Of a stretch of DNA of 64,000 nucleotides, positions 13,601-28,855 are shown piece by piece; position 1 is the stretch's first letter; the number at the start of each line of letters is the position of its first letter. The stretch is from Glandiceps talaboti (Eukaryota > Hemichordata > Enteropneusta > Spengelidae). The stretch covers positions 27,932,181-27,996,180 of the forward strand of contig NC_135552.1 in assembly GCF_964340395.1 (NCBI RefSeq), in the 5' to 3' direction. Position numbers and translations under genes: made by a program. Below the pieces are notes generated by a model, which ran no database searches, was not told the DNA's origin, and saw only the letters and a list, made by a program, of their open reading frames with translations.

Positions 13601-16600
13601 AAATATCGGATCTCTAACATCAAAATATTTTCAACCATAAATAAATATTCTCCAGTCGGCGTGAAACAGATTGTAAAAAATTAATAATGGCAAGTCGTCT
13701 CGTTTCCCATCCCTTTAAAATCGTTCGATATTATCAATAGTTCAAAGGCTAGTAAAAAAATCCCATTTGTTACGTTCCTACGACTTCTTGGGGAAATTTA
13801 TTGCTGAAATAATAATAACAGACGAAACTGAAAAGCTAGGAATACTGTACTCATTTGGTATATTGCCCTTTAAGGTAGAAATAGATGTCATCCGAGATAA
13901 CACATTTTCCATTCGCCCCTGCAGCCCACATTTATTGGTTTGAAATGAAAGGTTGCGTTGTGCTTTATGTGACCAATAGTGCGGTTGTAAATCGGTAACG
14001 AGTTACTTAATGTTCACCCATCATTCATGATTATTTCTGTGTCTACTGCTTATTGTGGGGTGGGGTGGATATCAAAGTTGTAACACCGGAGTATTACTAT
14101 AGTAGGCTAGCCATGCCTAAGACTAATATCACCCGGATGCCAGGATAGGTTCTGTGGGTAATTAAAGTAATTGTACCAAACATACGGGGTATTTCATGTA
14201 TCGGTCATTATATCCTAACTATACTAGTTTGTAAACCGAAATATTGCAATACAGGGACTGATTCTCAACAAAAAATCAAACATCTTGACATCTTAGTTGG
14301 AAAAGAAGAACACGATGTGGTTGTATTATTTACACTGTATTTTCAGCTCAGACAACCAACAAATCGAGTTTTCAGGAAGAAAGGCGTTTTGCCGAGATTC
14401 TCAACCCCCCCACCCCTGCCCCGTTATCTTCCTATGTATATATGCCTTAGAAGGTTGTGTTTAACTCAATGTGCTCTATTCCATAATTAACCACGATTAA
14501 AAAGAGGTCAGCTTTTAGGTTTCATTGTGACAAAAAAGTAAATGTTACAGTTTTGATTTTTAGGCGTAAGTGAGAAAATTGACAATATTTCTCGGGGTGT
14601 GAAAGCGATACAGTGAGCCATCGACACAACGGAGATATCAATTTTCTCAGCATGTGCCGTGTTTCATTGATTTGTTTCCAATCATCTCATCGCAGGTTAT
14701 TGCACGAGTATGGCTGCCAGGTGGTAAAGGTTTCAGTACTTGGCTTCACTGCACTCAGGGAATCTATTTTTCGCTACTAGAGCAGACAACATGTGTCCGA
14801 TTTTCCTCCAGATTAAACCCGTGGTGTTACATATGCAAAGACTACATGGGTTCACTTAATGCATAGTTGGAAACCTTCATCACCATTTCTCATTGTAACA
14901 ACACATAGCGCTACGTGTTACTTTTTTAAATGTGAGCGGAAAGAATATCTCGACCTGGAGAGAGTGCATTGTCTGTACTGTGTCATGCATACACATTGTA
15001 CTTTTGAATTCACTGTGAAGTTGTTCAGCGTCCCTATATGTAAGTGTTGGGTTTTCATTCTAATGCAAAGCATAGTATGGTACAACTGAGTGTTCATCGA
15101 AAGTCTCAGCATGAACAGTCACGTATTTACAGTACTAGTGGTAAAGTCTACCTACACACCGACCCACACTACCAGCTGTATAACTATGTCCTTTGTATGG
15201 CCTATTTCGACCCCAGCACAAAGTAAGTTTGGAGTTGAGTAACACCCTTTCAAAATGTTTACACTAGACCCCAGCAGTCCATAAAAGTTCAATTCTCTGC
15301 CACTCTATGAATTGCACAAGTATTTCATGTAAATATGGTGTACTCACCCAGCAACTGTCTTACATATCCAGATATATTACGAAGATTAAACGAACTCTCT
15401 TGTTAATGTCTTACAAAAAGTCACCATTTCTAGCGTCAAGGTTGAACGCACAACTAATAGACGGTAAAACACGTACAAAGATTTCTACCACTGCTGCTGA
15501 AAAGATTTGAAAAGCCCAGTGCGATATTCTTCCGCTACTAGAAGCGTCACAAACGGACGACCCTTTTCACAACCACCTGCCTCTTCAATGTAAATAGCAT
15601 AAAAGTCGAGAGTTCATGAGCCAGCAGTCACGGCTTACAATCAGAAAGTATGTTATGTAAGTCATCAGAAGTTATTAACAAGAAAAGCTGAAGGCGATTT
15701 AAGGAATTGAAAGCGGATCAAATGATCACAGCATAGCTTTTTTTGTTCACCAAATATTTCACAGATAGCAAACTGTTAATACCCGAAATGAACTGTGATA
15801 AACAATGATGGTATACCTTGAAAGAGTTATAGCACAGCGTTTTATCTTTGTCTGATGAACTGCGTGGTAAAGATACAACAGAAGCCCCATAAAATCTAGT
15901 TTTCCATCCATTTCGTGATTGCACTTGTTAAATGAAAATCTGAAAATAACCCGTGCTTTAAAAGGAAATGCGAAAACAGCATATATTTACCTCGAGGCAA
16001 GAAACATTCAAAATAAATATCAACCAGGATTATATGCCTACAGAATATGATATTTCAGTGGCATTTGCATGTTTATTGCACCCCGTTGGTCTGGTTGTAT
16101 CCAAGATAGCTACAAATTTAAAACGTAAAGTTGAAATTAGAAGAAAGTCACTCGTTTCATCTCAGCAAATATAGTAGCAACGACATGTAGAGTACTAGTG
16201 TGGTTGACGTCTCCCAACGTCGACGACGAGGGCGTACACCTTTCTGAAAAACTAGTTGTTAGAAGTAGTACGGGTGACATTTAAAGTAGAAACTGGCCGT
16301 TTAGATTTACAGAGTACATACACATTATGCACATAATCCCGGCAACACCGTTTAACGTAATTCCATGATAACTGCTGTTTTCTATGCTGGTTTAAAAATA
16401 AAAGTGTTGGTGTTACCCACAGACAGCTGACACATACTGACAGGAGTCCACAATCTGTTATGAAATTATGATAACACGTTTTACGCACTGATGAATTCTT
16501 AATAGTATATTTTCAAAACGATAAATATTTAATCGTTCATATTGTACCTGTCAGGAAAATCTGACTGATATATATTTCCAATTTGGGTTTCCAGGCTATT

Positions 16601-16800
16601 AGCGCGGAAAATAATTAGCCAGACTTTCTTGTATGAATCGTACTACTTATTCCCAGTTTTAGCGTCATTGTGTCTGAAATACAGCTTGAGTTCATAATAC
16701 ATGTAGTTAGTTACGTGCAAACGTTGTAGAGATACGTTTATACTCACAGCCAGTATTTAGTGACCATTTACAGGTCATTTACAATGTATATATAATATAT
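10640..16800. other. Unique non-coding region with one foldback
   Basis: Apart from the inverted repeat at 13133-13339 and a short direct duplication near 11580-11622 (GTCGGAAAGGTTCGTGACAT twice), I see no gene. Open frames at 14654-15226 are short, overlap each other and resemble no family. Confidence 0.4.
13133..13339. repeat. Imperfect inverted repeat (foldback, MITE-like)
   Basis: The left arm starts ACTAGCCTA and the right arm ends TAGGCTAGT. Inside, GACTTGAACGTCTATCGCT pairs imperfectly with GCGATAGTTGTTCAAGCCC, and TTGATATTTTGAGTTG with CAATTCAAAATATCAAAA. An old non-autonomous DNA element is likely, but the family is unknown. Confidence 0.65.
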
Positions 16801-16854
16801 ATATATATATACACATGTGTGTGCATGTCGTTCTGTCTGTATGTCTACCTATCT

Positions 16855-17953
<1,099 letters not shown>

Positions 17954-18149
17954 TTATCGTTCTATCTATCTATTATCGTTCTATATATCGTTCTATTTAT
18001 TTGAGTCGCGTTTTTGTTTCAACACTGCATTATTAAAACGTAAAGTAGAAAGTTGAGGTCATTGGTTGTGTCCTCGTGTGACTTTCATAATTTTACCAAC
18101 TGCACATTGACATAAACTATTAACCTGGCTATCTTTTTTCCCCATGAGG

Positions 18150-18863
18150 CTCAATAGTATGTTAATTACAGTTACTTCATATCAATAGTATGTTCATTAC
18201 AGTTACTTCATATCAATAGTATGTTCATTACAGTTACTTCATATCAATAGTATGTTCATTACAGTTACTTCATATCAATAGTATGTTCATTACAGTTACT
18301 TCATATCAATAGTATGTTCATTACAGTTACTTCATATCAATAGTATGTTCATTACAGTTACTTCATATCAATAGTATGTTCATTACAGTTACTTCATATC
18401 AATAGTATGTTCATTACAGTTACTTCATATCAATAGTATGTTCATTACAGTTACTTCATATCAATAGTATGTTCATTACAGTTACTTCATATCAATAGTA
18501 TGTTCATTACAGTTACTTCATATCAATAGTATGTTCATTACAGTTACTTCATATCAATAGTATGTTCATTACAGTTACTTCATATCAATAGTATGTTCAT
18601 TACAGTTACTTCATATCAATAGTATGTTCATTACAGTTACTTCATATCAATAGTATGTTCATTACAGTTACTTCATATCAATAGTATGTTCATTACAGTT
18701 ACTTCATATCAATAGTATGTTCATTACAGTTACTTCATATCAATATTATGTTCATTACAGTTACTTCATATCAATAGTATGTTCATTACAGTTACTTCAT
18801 ATCAATAGTATGTTCATTACAGTTACTTCATATCAATAGTATGTTCATTACAGTTACTTCATT
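18150..18863. repeat. 31-bp minisatellite, about 23 copies
   Basis: Unit begins ATCAATAGTATGTTCATTAC and is almost perfectly homogeneous; I noticed only a first-copy variant (GTTAATTAC) and one ATATTATG copy. This implies recent expansion. Confidence 0.97.
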
Positions 18864-18869
18864 TCTATG

Positions 18870-21800
18870 AATAAGTCCAGTTTTGTTGATTAATCATTAG
18901 TAAATTTCAACCTATGAAACGTTTTTAGAAATGTGCGTTTTAGAAACTCTAACATGAAATAGGATATGACACAGAATCTAGATAAATAATGTTGTCGCCT
19001 GGCACACCGCAATTTATTACTAGAATTGAGAATTCTATATGTATACACCAACGCTGTGTGAATTAAACCTCTTATTGGTATTCACTGGAGACACTCTGAT
19101 AAACCAAACCCGCAAGTAGGAAATTAAGAACCCTGTAATTAACAAACCTGACGGTTCTCGACATTTGTAAGATTTTCCCTAGGTACTAATTCAATGGAAA
19201 TACGACAGGATGTCCAGATATAGTCATTGCCATGTACTTTATGTACTCTCTCTGTTTGGTAGTAGTCTCAGATGTTCTATACAATTTTATTTATATTTTT
19301 GTAGGAGACGCATTTGCACTGGATACGATATTCGATAATTCACTCGTCCTTAACGCTGTATAATTGGTATCCCTTTTCACATAATTAATAATACATAGAT
19401 AGTCAGCCATGCATTTGAGCGTTACGGATACAGTATTCAGATTTGTACGTGTGTTGTGCGAATAAACTTCAGGACGATAAGTTTAAAGTGGCCATACGGA
19501 TGAGAAATGATCATTTAATTTCGACATTTAGTTATTACAAATGGTGACGACTCACCATTTGTTTTTTTGTTTTTTTGTTGTTGTTTTTTTTTTGGGGGGG
19601 GGGGGTGGGGTGGCAGACGCATGCGCAGGCTGGAATCACAATTTAGCGATTATTTTATCCCCCACTTATCTACAAGTAACTTTTTGTACATACAATAACA
19701 CAACTTTTTACACATTACTTTAATTATTTGCGATTTCATTGCAATTGAAGTAGAAAAAAACTAAGTAATTAAAAGTTCATTTAATGAAAACGCCCACTTA
19801 TCCTTATAGCTACATTAATACACTGTAATATACCGAGATTCTTCAATCTTCAAGGAAACCGACCGAGATTCTTCAATCTTCAAGCAAACCGACCGAGGTT
19901 CTTCAGTCTTTGATGACTCTTAAAGAGGAAACTAACCCACCCCTAAGTGTTTTATATGATAGATCTATTGAAAGCTATTTTACAAATCGACATATTTTAA
20001 CAGTATCTACACTTGTATGTCGACAAAGTCTTGAAGAGTGTCTTGCATGGAAGGAAGCTAACTCTTTATCCTTGCCTTTACAAATTGTGAGTTATTGACC
20101 TGCGAGTAAACCATTACTTATTTCTACGTGTAATGGATGACAGCGACAACTGAAAAAAAAAACAGGAAATCGTTCTTTACTATTGTGGAAACAGAAGGCC
20201 AACCTATTGTGACAGACAATTTATTTCAATATGGAAGCTGTTCAGATTTGAAATCAAGGGAACAAATAACAGTTATGTATCCTTCAGAGGTGGATTACTC
20301 ACAGGTTTGAAAAATCAAACATGTGTACTCAATTCATCAGCCTCAAAGTCGCAATACTCTAGACATTCTTATGTTATAAGTTATTAACGTTGTATGCACA
20401 AAGTCTTACACTTTTGCTGTTACTCTGTTCATATAGAATATCAAAATATAAGATAATTAAAAAAGCATAACCCATTCGTCAATACGGCCGCCAAATACTT
20501 TGTTAAGTCTATAGACAAACATAAGATTGTTACGTTTCGGGATGGGATGGGAAATAGTGAACCGGGAGGGGGGGGGGGTTCATTTAAAAAGGAACCGAGC
20601 TTTCATTTTGGCAAAGTCTTGAGGGATTTGAATAACTTTGATTGTCCCAAGACGTCTTCATATTCTACATTAAAACTGAAACTGAACACAATGTTCTGTT
20701 AGATACCAGAATAGTTTAATCGAGTAATTTCACTTAAGTAAAATAGTTTATAAACTGTTTGTTTTTTCAGAACAGTTTAAAAGTGCCAAATGTAGCTGTC
20801 CTTAATTCCAATTCTTCTTAAATACTATTAGTTTTAATAGTTTTAAAATGTATTGTATTAAAAGATATTTGGTTTACTAAAAGTAAATTGTTTTACTTAT
20901 TTGCTGTGCGTATAGTATGGATTTCTCCAAACACCGCACAATATGTCTGGATTGGTCTCCTTCGAGCTTAGATCATTTTCAAATATTAATGAGGTGAGAA
21001 CAACACTAGTATACTCCTAGGTATATCTGTCAACGGTGCAGTCGAATGTATGAATATTACAACACTAACTTGTGATGGCCTGTAAGCTTAAGTATCTGCA
21101 CGGTCACCAATTTAACAAAAAATCAAAAACATATATTTTCGACAACAAATTTTTTTAGACGAATCGTAAATTGAAATAACAAATTATTCCTATTTCTGTG
21201 GACGTGAACATTTGATTTTGAATTTTATTTTAAAACAACACAAAATGTACTGTGAACACGTAGACTCAGAACTTTAATCCAAATAACACAAATTTATTTC
21301 TCAGGAAGCGCAAACCATTTATGAAAATTTAAAATACAAATTAAATTTCTAACATACAAACCATCATTTTGAAGCAACAAAAAGTGAATGTGTAACACGT
21401 TATATAAAACAACACAATTCTTTGGCAGCACAAACCTTAATCATTGTTGATTTGTCCATCGTAATATCTTACATTTGTCAACATTCAAATACATGAGAAA
21501 ATTGTCAGCAAGGGAAAGTTGACATAGCTGACGTAGTATAACACTAGTGTAGCATGTATCAGTGTGTGTGCAATGTTCTAGATCTGTTCGTTTGTATCTC
21601 CGAGGCTAAAAACTCCTATTAGAACGGAACTACAAAGGATGCAACAGCGCATAACTAGCAGCAGAATATTTCCTTCTGAGATCTCACAAGGTGACCTGGA
21701 AACACCGTTTGAAATATTCATGATGATCTATATAAGCTGAGGTAAGGAAACACGACTTCAATTTCGTATTTAAAGCAGGGTCAAAGGGCACATTAGTACA

Positions 21801-22090
21801 GCTCAATCAGTTGCCATTACATATATATCAACATAGGTTGCTGACATGTACAGTAGTATTTAAATTTTGTAACTCTAATAAATGTTGATTTTTATGAGTA
21901 ATATTCTCTGGGTCGTAATCCCATGCCCCTGTGTAGAGTTGTATGATGAAACCTGGAATAGATCCATGGAGTTTTGCGGATTGTTGCGTCAGAGGAGCGG
22001 TTTTCTTCGACGGACGAGGTTCTAAGAAGAAAAATGGCGCCAATGGCGTATAGCACAACTGTACAGTTTTTGAAAATCTTTACCCACATG
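18870..22090. other. Non-coding stretch with small repeats
   Basis: Holds the TTAA-flanked element end at 19481-19510, T/G-runs near 19560-19610, three 30-bp tandem copies (ACCGAGATTCTTCAATCTTC…) at about 19838-19910, and a G-run near 20567. No gene recognised. Confidence 0.4.
19481..19510. mobile_element. Solo terminus of the TTAA foldback family
   Basis: TTTAAAGTGGCCATACGGAT plus GAGAA matches the terminus of the complete element at 46300-46645 (AGTGGCCATATGGATGAG after TTAA) at all but one base. I find no matching right end nearby, so it is a fragment or a relative with different inner sequence. Confidence 0.55.
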
Positions 22091-22099
22091 CTGATCCAT

Positions 22100-23306
22100 G
22101 CTAGGTATAGGTGTTCATTTGCTGAATGACTATCCAGTTGCCTATCCAACCCAGTTGTTATCTTTGCGATATACGCGAGGCTGTTGCTATGGGCGTGGTC
22201 ATGTTGCTAGACATATTTGCATACATATTTTGAATATTCTCAAACTTGTCTATGAATCCCTGATGTTATCTTTGCAATATACGTGATCATTTGGCTGTTG
22301 CTATGGGTATAGTCTTGTTGCTAGGTATATCTTCATACATTTTTGAATGTTTATTCATTTGTCTATTAATCCCTGTTGTTATCTTTGCAATATACGTGAT
22401 CATTTGGCTGTTGGTATAGGTGTGATCTTGTTGCTAGGCACATTTACATACATTTTATGAATGCTTATTCATTTGTCTATTAATCCCTTTTGTTATCTTT
22501 GCAATATACGCGATCATTTGGCTGCTATGGGCGTGGTCTTGTTGCTATGCACATTTACATATGTTTTTTGAATTTTTTTTTCAGTTGTCTATTAATCCCT
22601 GTTATCTGCGCAATATATGTGATCATTTGGTTGTTGCCATGGGCGTGGCCATGTTGCTAGACATATTTGCAAATACATTTTTGAATGTTTGTTCACTTGT
22701 CTAAGAATCCCTATTGTTATCTTTGTGAAATACACCACCGTTTGTCTGTTGCTACGGGCGTGGTCATGGTTGCTAGGGTATTTGCATACATTTTTGACCG
22801 TTTAGTCACCTGCCTACCAGATGATGTTCTTATTTGAACAAAATATGCTGCGATTTGGTCGTTGCTAAGGGCGTGGTCATGGTTACTTACTTGAGCCAAT
22901 TGTGTCAAAATATTTTGAAGAAAATCTGTAGAATAACACTTCTAGACACATCTCCCCAACTTTCAGCTTTTGACCAAAATTCACATTTTTACACCTAATC
23001 TGCATATCACTGATGAGTTCATTATATGCTTAATATTTCTTCATCCCCATTAAATTTCAGCCCAATCTGCTAAGTAGTTTTGGAATTGAAGATTTTTGAA
23101 AAAAACAACACATTTTAGCCCTAATTTGCATATCACTGATGGAATCACCATGTCGTGAACACAATTCTTTAATCTAAACACCTAAAAAAATGTTCCCACC
23201 AAATTTCAGACCGATATGCCAAACAGTTTTTGAGTTGACAGACAGACAGACAGACACTTTGCCATGCCTATAGCACTATTGAACCTTATCGGTTCAGTTG
23301 TGCTAA
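22100..23306 (+). mobile_element. Helitron-like non-autonomous element candidate (minisatellite core, GACA run, 3' hairpin + CTAA)
   Basis: From 22100 to about 22890 a unit of about 107-118 bp recurs 6-7 times, marked by GTTGCTATGGGCGTGGTC and GTTATCTTTGCAATATACG. Then two copies of a ~125-bp unit (ATCTGCATATCACTGATG) run to about 23150, followed by (GACA)n at 23236-23257. Near the end, TGAACC-TTATC-GGTTCA (23280-23296) forms a hairpin and CTAA follows 6 nt later (23303-23306). Helitrons end in a hairpin then CTRR, and DINE/HINE elements often carry minisatellite and GACA-type cores; the match to that plan is my inference. The left end is not defined. Confidence 0.45.
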
Positions 23307-23420
23307 AAAACTAAGTATATTGTCAGTGATTTATAGAACTCAACTGAGTATATACCTTGGATCGATGTACCGTCCAACTTGACGAGCTATAGAATCTCAG
23401 TATTAAAAACCACACGACGT

Positions 23421-23502
23421 CATTTGCATACGGTCAGAGTTGAATCAGGGACATATAAACTGTTTTTATGTTCCTAATTCAACTCTGACCGTATGCAAAT
23501 GA
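23421..23502. repeat. Near-perfect 40-bp palindrome
   Basis: The left arm CATTTGCATACGGTCAGAGT… and right arm …ACTCTGACCGTATGCAAATG are inverted copies with only a few mismatches and almost no loop. Each arm holds an ATTTGCAT octamer, in opposite orientations. Confidence 0.85.
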
Positions 23503-23509
23503 GATCGAA

Positions 23510-24930
23510 TGTCCAAAATATAATGTGAACTTTAATATCAGAAAACAAATCAAGTTTTTAGCATCAGGTAACCATGTTAACAACTGATTTAGATGAGTGG
23601 TATATTGACTACTAGTATATAAAGGGAGATGATATCTTTCAGCGAATAAACGCACTATGAAAAGGTGAAACTGATGCAAGCTATTACACACTGTAAAAGA
23701 AACTAAGCAGTATATGGTTATAGACGTGAATTAAGACAGTGCATTGTTTTAATGAGATATTTATTTTGATCCCCAACAATGACTTGACGTTTGTTTATGT
23801 CAGTGCTGCAGTATGTCGTGAGATGAAAAGTACCACCGGTTGAAAGATCTGGATGAAATTTACCCCAGATGTCTTTACAGTTCTACATGAAAAGTACATA
23901 ATTAGCTTTAAATTTGGTTACGGGGACTTACAGTCTAGAGCTCGAGTGAGGATAATTTCAGAAATCAGAAATTGTAATCGTTTTTTACTCAAATGATAGA
24001 CGATTTCAAAAGTGATTGGCACATGTACGATTTTATCAGATTCTGTATATACAAGGAAATCGTCCATCTCAGGTTAATTACATCGAGAAGTTAGCAGTGA
24101 AAATTAAAATGCTCCTGGGCTGATGAAAATCTGAATGATCAAAACCTGGGAAAAACAAATCCCAGACGTCACAGACACTAAGAAAGGAAATCCACTTGCA
24201 CCAAACAAAGTCAACAAGAAAATGATAAATTGGAGCGGTGATCGATTCGCAGGAGGTCAAATCGCAAATTTGAACGATCGATGAGTGATTACTTTCAACT
24301 AATAGAATTTCATATGTCTGTCTAAATCGAAATGGGTATGTTCAATGACAACACAAACGAAATGAACAGCTGCGCAAAACGAACACTCAATATAATAAGA
24401 ATTCATTATTGCAGAATAAATATCCAATAAAAAACCCGACTACACCTCAGGCCATGAGAAAATGTCTACTGTGTAGAGAAAACTTCAAATTACATACTAT
24501 CTATTAGACAGACCCTGGTTTAGTTTATTTTATAAAGTTTACCGAATAAGCCAAGTAGACTATTAGTACCTAGATTACACCCGATCCCTTGTAGTCATGA
24601 CAGGGACGGCAAAGATTTAAAGAAGCAAATCTCACTAAGAACGTTGTAAATATTTAAACGTGTGGAAGGACTATCCGCAGATGGAGTGAAATATTAATTG
24701 CAAATGAACAGCGAAATCAGTTCACAAGTGTGCTGTAGTTTGACAGTCGAGATGTATACAATTCATGTAATCTGACAGACAGTGACATTTATTATATTGG
24801 GGTTTAAACATATACACCCAACTGTGGTTTGAAGGTAATGCATTGTAATCATCACGCTAAGCTAGTGAAACTCATTACAGTGACATTAACAATTTATGCT
24901 AACTGAAATATATATACTTACTGAAAGCAA
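23510..24930. other. Non-coding stretch
   Basis: AT-rich sequence without recognised genes or repeats. Confidence 0.4.
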
Positions 24931-24933
24931 CAC

Positions 24934-25170
24934 ACCATAGTTTAATATGGCAGTGAAAATATCTATTTGGTATCAACATACCATAGTTTAATATGGCAGT
25001 GAAAATATCTATTTGGTATCAACATACCATAGTTTAATATGGCAGTGAAAATATCTATTTGGTATCAACATACCATAGTTTAATATGGCAGTGAAAATAT
25101 CTATTTGGTATCAACATACCATAGTTTAATATGGCAGTGGAAATATCTATTTGGTATCAACATACCATAC
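24934..25170. repeat. 46-bp minisatellite, 5 copies
   Basis: Unit ACCATAGTTTAATATGGCAG… ending GGTATCAACAT, five nearly identical copies. Confidence 0.95.
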
Positions 25171-25211
25171 TTTTCACGTTTCTCCCTAAAAAATAATTCT
25201 CACAAGACACA

Positions 25212-25345
25212 GCATATTTTCCGCTGTTTTCGAGGTGTGTCTCGGGGGTTGCCGTAAAAGAGACATTATTCAGTGAGTATATTTTCCGCTATTTTCGAGG
25301 TGCGTCTCGGGGGTTGCCGTAAAAGAGACGTAGACATTGTTCAGT
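25212..25345. repeat. Tandem duplication with GCCGTAAAAGAGAC
   Basis: Two copies of a ~65-bp segment that includes TCTCGGGGGTTGCCGTAAAA. A related GGTGCCGTAAAAGAG piece appears twice near 42669 and 42843, so this is probably a piece of a dispersed repeat. Confidence 0.6.
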
Positions 25346-26229
25346 GTTTTACGACGATGTTCTTTACGCTGTAAACGAAACTTCAATTCGGATAAATGAA
25401 TTCTGACAAAGCTGACATGTACTACTTAGGTGAGCAATATTGCTATTTGTGTACAGCATATAGTGTACATGGACACTTATAACAATCGTGTTCACAACAT
25501 GTACTTTCCCTTAAGTCCTATTACAGGTCTTCCTGTCTATATTCTATGTGCAATCATCCATTAAGAAATTCAATCCAAGTTCCCAAAAAGGAATCTGCTA
25601 CGTCAAATTAAGCGTTTGTACGTACACATGATATCAATATCTCGGTTCATAGTCGCTATAGATACGAGATTCGAATGTCGATTTCTCTTCGAAGTTCGAT
25701 GATTCATATATTAGAAAGTGATGAAATTTTTGGAACTTGAGTTGAGTTCCCGCCATTGTCAAATTATTAGTAATGAACCGATCGTCTTAGAGCTGAAGGC
25801 GCAGTCAAGCGCAAGTCAAGAAAGCCCACGGTCAATTAGCAATTGCGGGGTATGCATCATACAACTTACAAATAGACAGACAAATTGAAGTAACTCCTTG
25901 GATATAAAATAGCCAGCCTTCATCTACAAAATAGAGTATTATGATAATTGACTCATTCACAGTATCTAGAAACCATGTTGAAGAACTGTTGCCATGCCAA
26001 CCAATGATAGCTTCATATAAACGACTGTAGAAAACTCAAAGCGACATAAGTCGTGCCAAAGTTAAATAGGGTTGACAATAGACTAGAAATAGAGTTTATA
26101 TTTAGACGATTTATTGGGATGGGACAACCATTATAGTCCTAGTTAACGAGAAATGGCGGCAAAAAATAGGATACGTCAAATTAATGGTTTTGGTCACGCA
26201 GATCTACACATATTGGATAAATAGTTTTT

Positions 26230-26735
26230 AGTATTTGGAAACTGTAACAACTGAAAGGTGAATACCCTACCACTATACTTGATGCCAGAGTAGAACATAC
26301 AGCTACACACAGTATATACAGAAACGACGAAACGTACAGTACATACAGAAACGTACAGTACACACAGAAACGTACAGTACATACAGCTACACACAATACA
26401 TACAGAAACGACAAAACGTACAGTACATACAGAAACGTACAGTACATACAGAACCGTGCAGTACATACAGAAACGACAAAACGTACCGTAATACAGAAAT
26501 GTACAGTACATACAGAAACGAAAAATTGATACAGAAACGTACAACTGAAAAGTGAATACCCTACCACCATTCTTGATGCGAGAGGCAAACACTGAGAACG
26601 TGCATATACGTACACAATTGGTGGATAAACGTACAGCTGAAAGATGAATACCCAACCACTACATCTGAACGTACATATACGTAAAGTTCATAGCACACTG
26701 TAAATACATAAACGTATAGAGCATACATATACAGA
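26230..26735. repeat. Degenerate ACAGTACATACAGAAACGT repeats
   Basis: Short GTACAGTACATACAGAAACG motifs repeat irregularly, embedded in three larger copies marked by CTGAAAGGTGAATACCCTAC (about 26248, 26545, 26636). The Cys/Tyr-rich open frames on the minus strand are repeat translations. Confidence 0.8.
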
Positions 26736-26739
26736 AATG

Positions 26740-28195
26740 TACATTTGGTAAAAATATGCACTGTTGGAAAAGAAACAGAACGTCATTTGAATATTGATAT
26801 ACTATAGTAGCATCAACGGGATTATACACGTTGACGGTGGCACATTAGTGAAAACGGCGTTTATTACCCGTAAATTAACTATTGAATATACATAGGCGGG
26901 ATTCCTTGGAGTTTAGGTTGATTTATGCAATGCCAAATCAATCCATTATGATGGCAATAGAATGATGTATCATTTGTGTCATCTTAACTTCACTACAGTA
27001 AATTTGTCATCCATCTCTTCCCTTCAACTTTAACACGATGTCTTCAATTATACGTTATATCAGAATAACAGACTACAACTACGAAATAGAACGCATTACG
27101 GTAATGATAGTGTGCAGAAAGAAGACCTCATTTGAAGATCATGATGTGTGATTGTTCAATGTCTACTAGTAAATATTTTTAAAATGAACATTTATCCAGG
27201 TGTAACCTGGTCGTTACCATGGGTACGAGTACCATGTTTTCAGGTTACGACGACAACGCTTGAAAGATGCCAAAAAGTGTGAGTTTGATGAGGGAAAACC
27301 TGATTATATCATAGACCCTCCACCTTGATAGAGGGTCTATGATTATATACACCTATAGTAATATGAAGATATAACTTTGTTCGTTAAATACTTAGATCGT
27401 GTAAATCCATTGGTAATCGTATCGTGTAATGTATGATACAGTGAATTTCGAAGTTTCAGTTTCTAGTGTACGGATAAAATCCTACCTGTTTGATCTGGTT
27501 GGATGTTCACTCTCGGGCCCTGTATAATCAACTAAGTCACGGTTTGCTGGCTGAACGTATATATCCAGTTAGAAGATCAACTTTCGGCGCCAAAAAATCA
27601 TAAATCACTGTTGTTGTGTGTCAGTGTTATCAATTAATTTTCTTGATTTCCGAATCTAACGCTGACATAAAGAAACTTGTTACAGTTATGTGTACAGTTT
27701 CAAATTGACTACGAATACGTATCTCACCTAGTAACCTGTAGCTGAAACTTCACCTTGTGAGACCCCCTAGGGTACTGGTGAAAAGACGACAGGTGGTGCA
27801 GAGTGTTGTATTTCATTGTTTGTGTCATAACATTTGTGTCATAACAAATTAAAACAGTAGCAACCGTTTTCTGTAACCATGGCAATGAGTATGGCGTGAC
27901 TAATAAAATCCATATAGGAAATGATCCGGTGTCATCTTCTTGCTAAGGGGTTTATTAAATGACGGAAACGGAACAAAAAGTTCCCTTGCAGACAACTGCA
28001 AAGTATTGATTTCAAACATGCAAATGATGTTGTGAAATCGAATAATAATTTCCATACACTTTATGAGATCGACACTGGCACGTGTCACAAAACAGGAAAT
28101 GAACTCGAGGTGTGTGAAATTAATGATGAATACCTATGGTGAGCAAGTATTTACAACACGACTCAGAAAATTGAGATGTCATATTTTATAAATAC
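26740..28195. other. Non-coding stretch with a small hairpin
   Basis: No gene recognised. A perfect hairpin, ATCATAGACCCTC and GAGGGTCTATGAT around a 10-nt loop, lies at about 27308-27343. Confidence 0.4.
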
Positions 28196-28204
28196 AACAA
28201 CACC

Positions 28205-28236
<32 letters not shown>

Positions 28237-28238
28237 GG
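28196..28238. repeat. (AAC)n microsatellite
   Basis: Run of about 12 CAA/AAC triplets. Confidence 0.9.
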
Positions 28239-28855
28239 AAAAACAATAACAAACACTATAATTACGTCATGTCTGTCAGGAATGGACTGTTCAAAGAAAG
28301 AGAGATATCAACTGTACATGATAATAGTGCCTGGAAGTGATAATTTTTTGGACGCTGACTTCCAATATTTATTTTTAAAACAACCACCTGCCTCGTGGCA
28401 GCTGAGACCATTATAATGACAGATATATTATTGTATCGAAACTACAGTGGGATACACTGAATAGAGGTACATTATAGTAAATGCATATGACCGTTACTAG
28501 TAAGTGTACTCTCTCTACATGCCAACATAGTCGAGAGGTGTGTTCCGGTCAAATCAATTTTGATTTGTTTTACGTGTTTATTAATATTGAAAGGGTGACG
28601 CAATTTGTTGAGGTTTTGAGAAGAAAGCCTACAGTATGATATCCCTTGGGTATAAGTGATGTGTACTTATCAATTATTTAATGATATAACACCATTTTAG
28701 TTGCATACATGTCAACAAAGAATGGGGCAATGTCAATGCCCTTTAGAAATAGAGTTTGTTCACATCGTGATTTTTGAACAATGCAACAACATTATAGCAC
28801 GTTACGATACGATACGGTACGACAGTACAGGTACAGTGCAGTGTAGTGTAGTACA

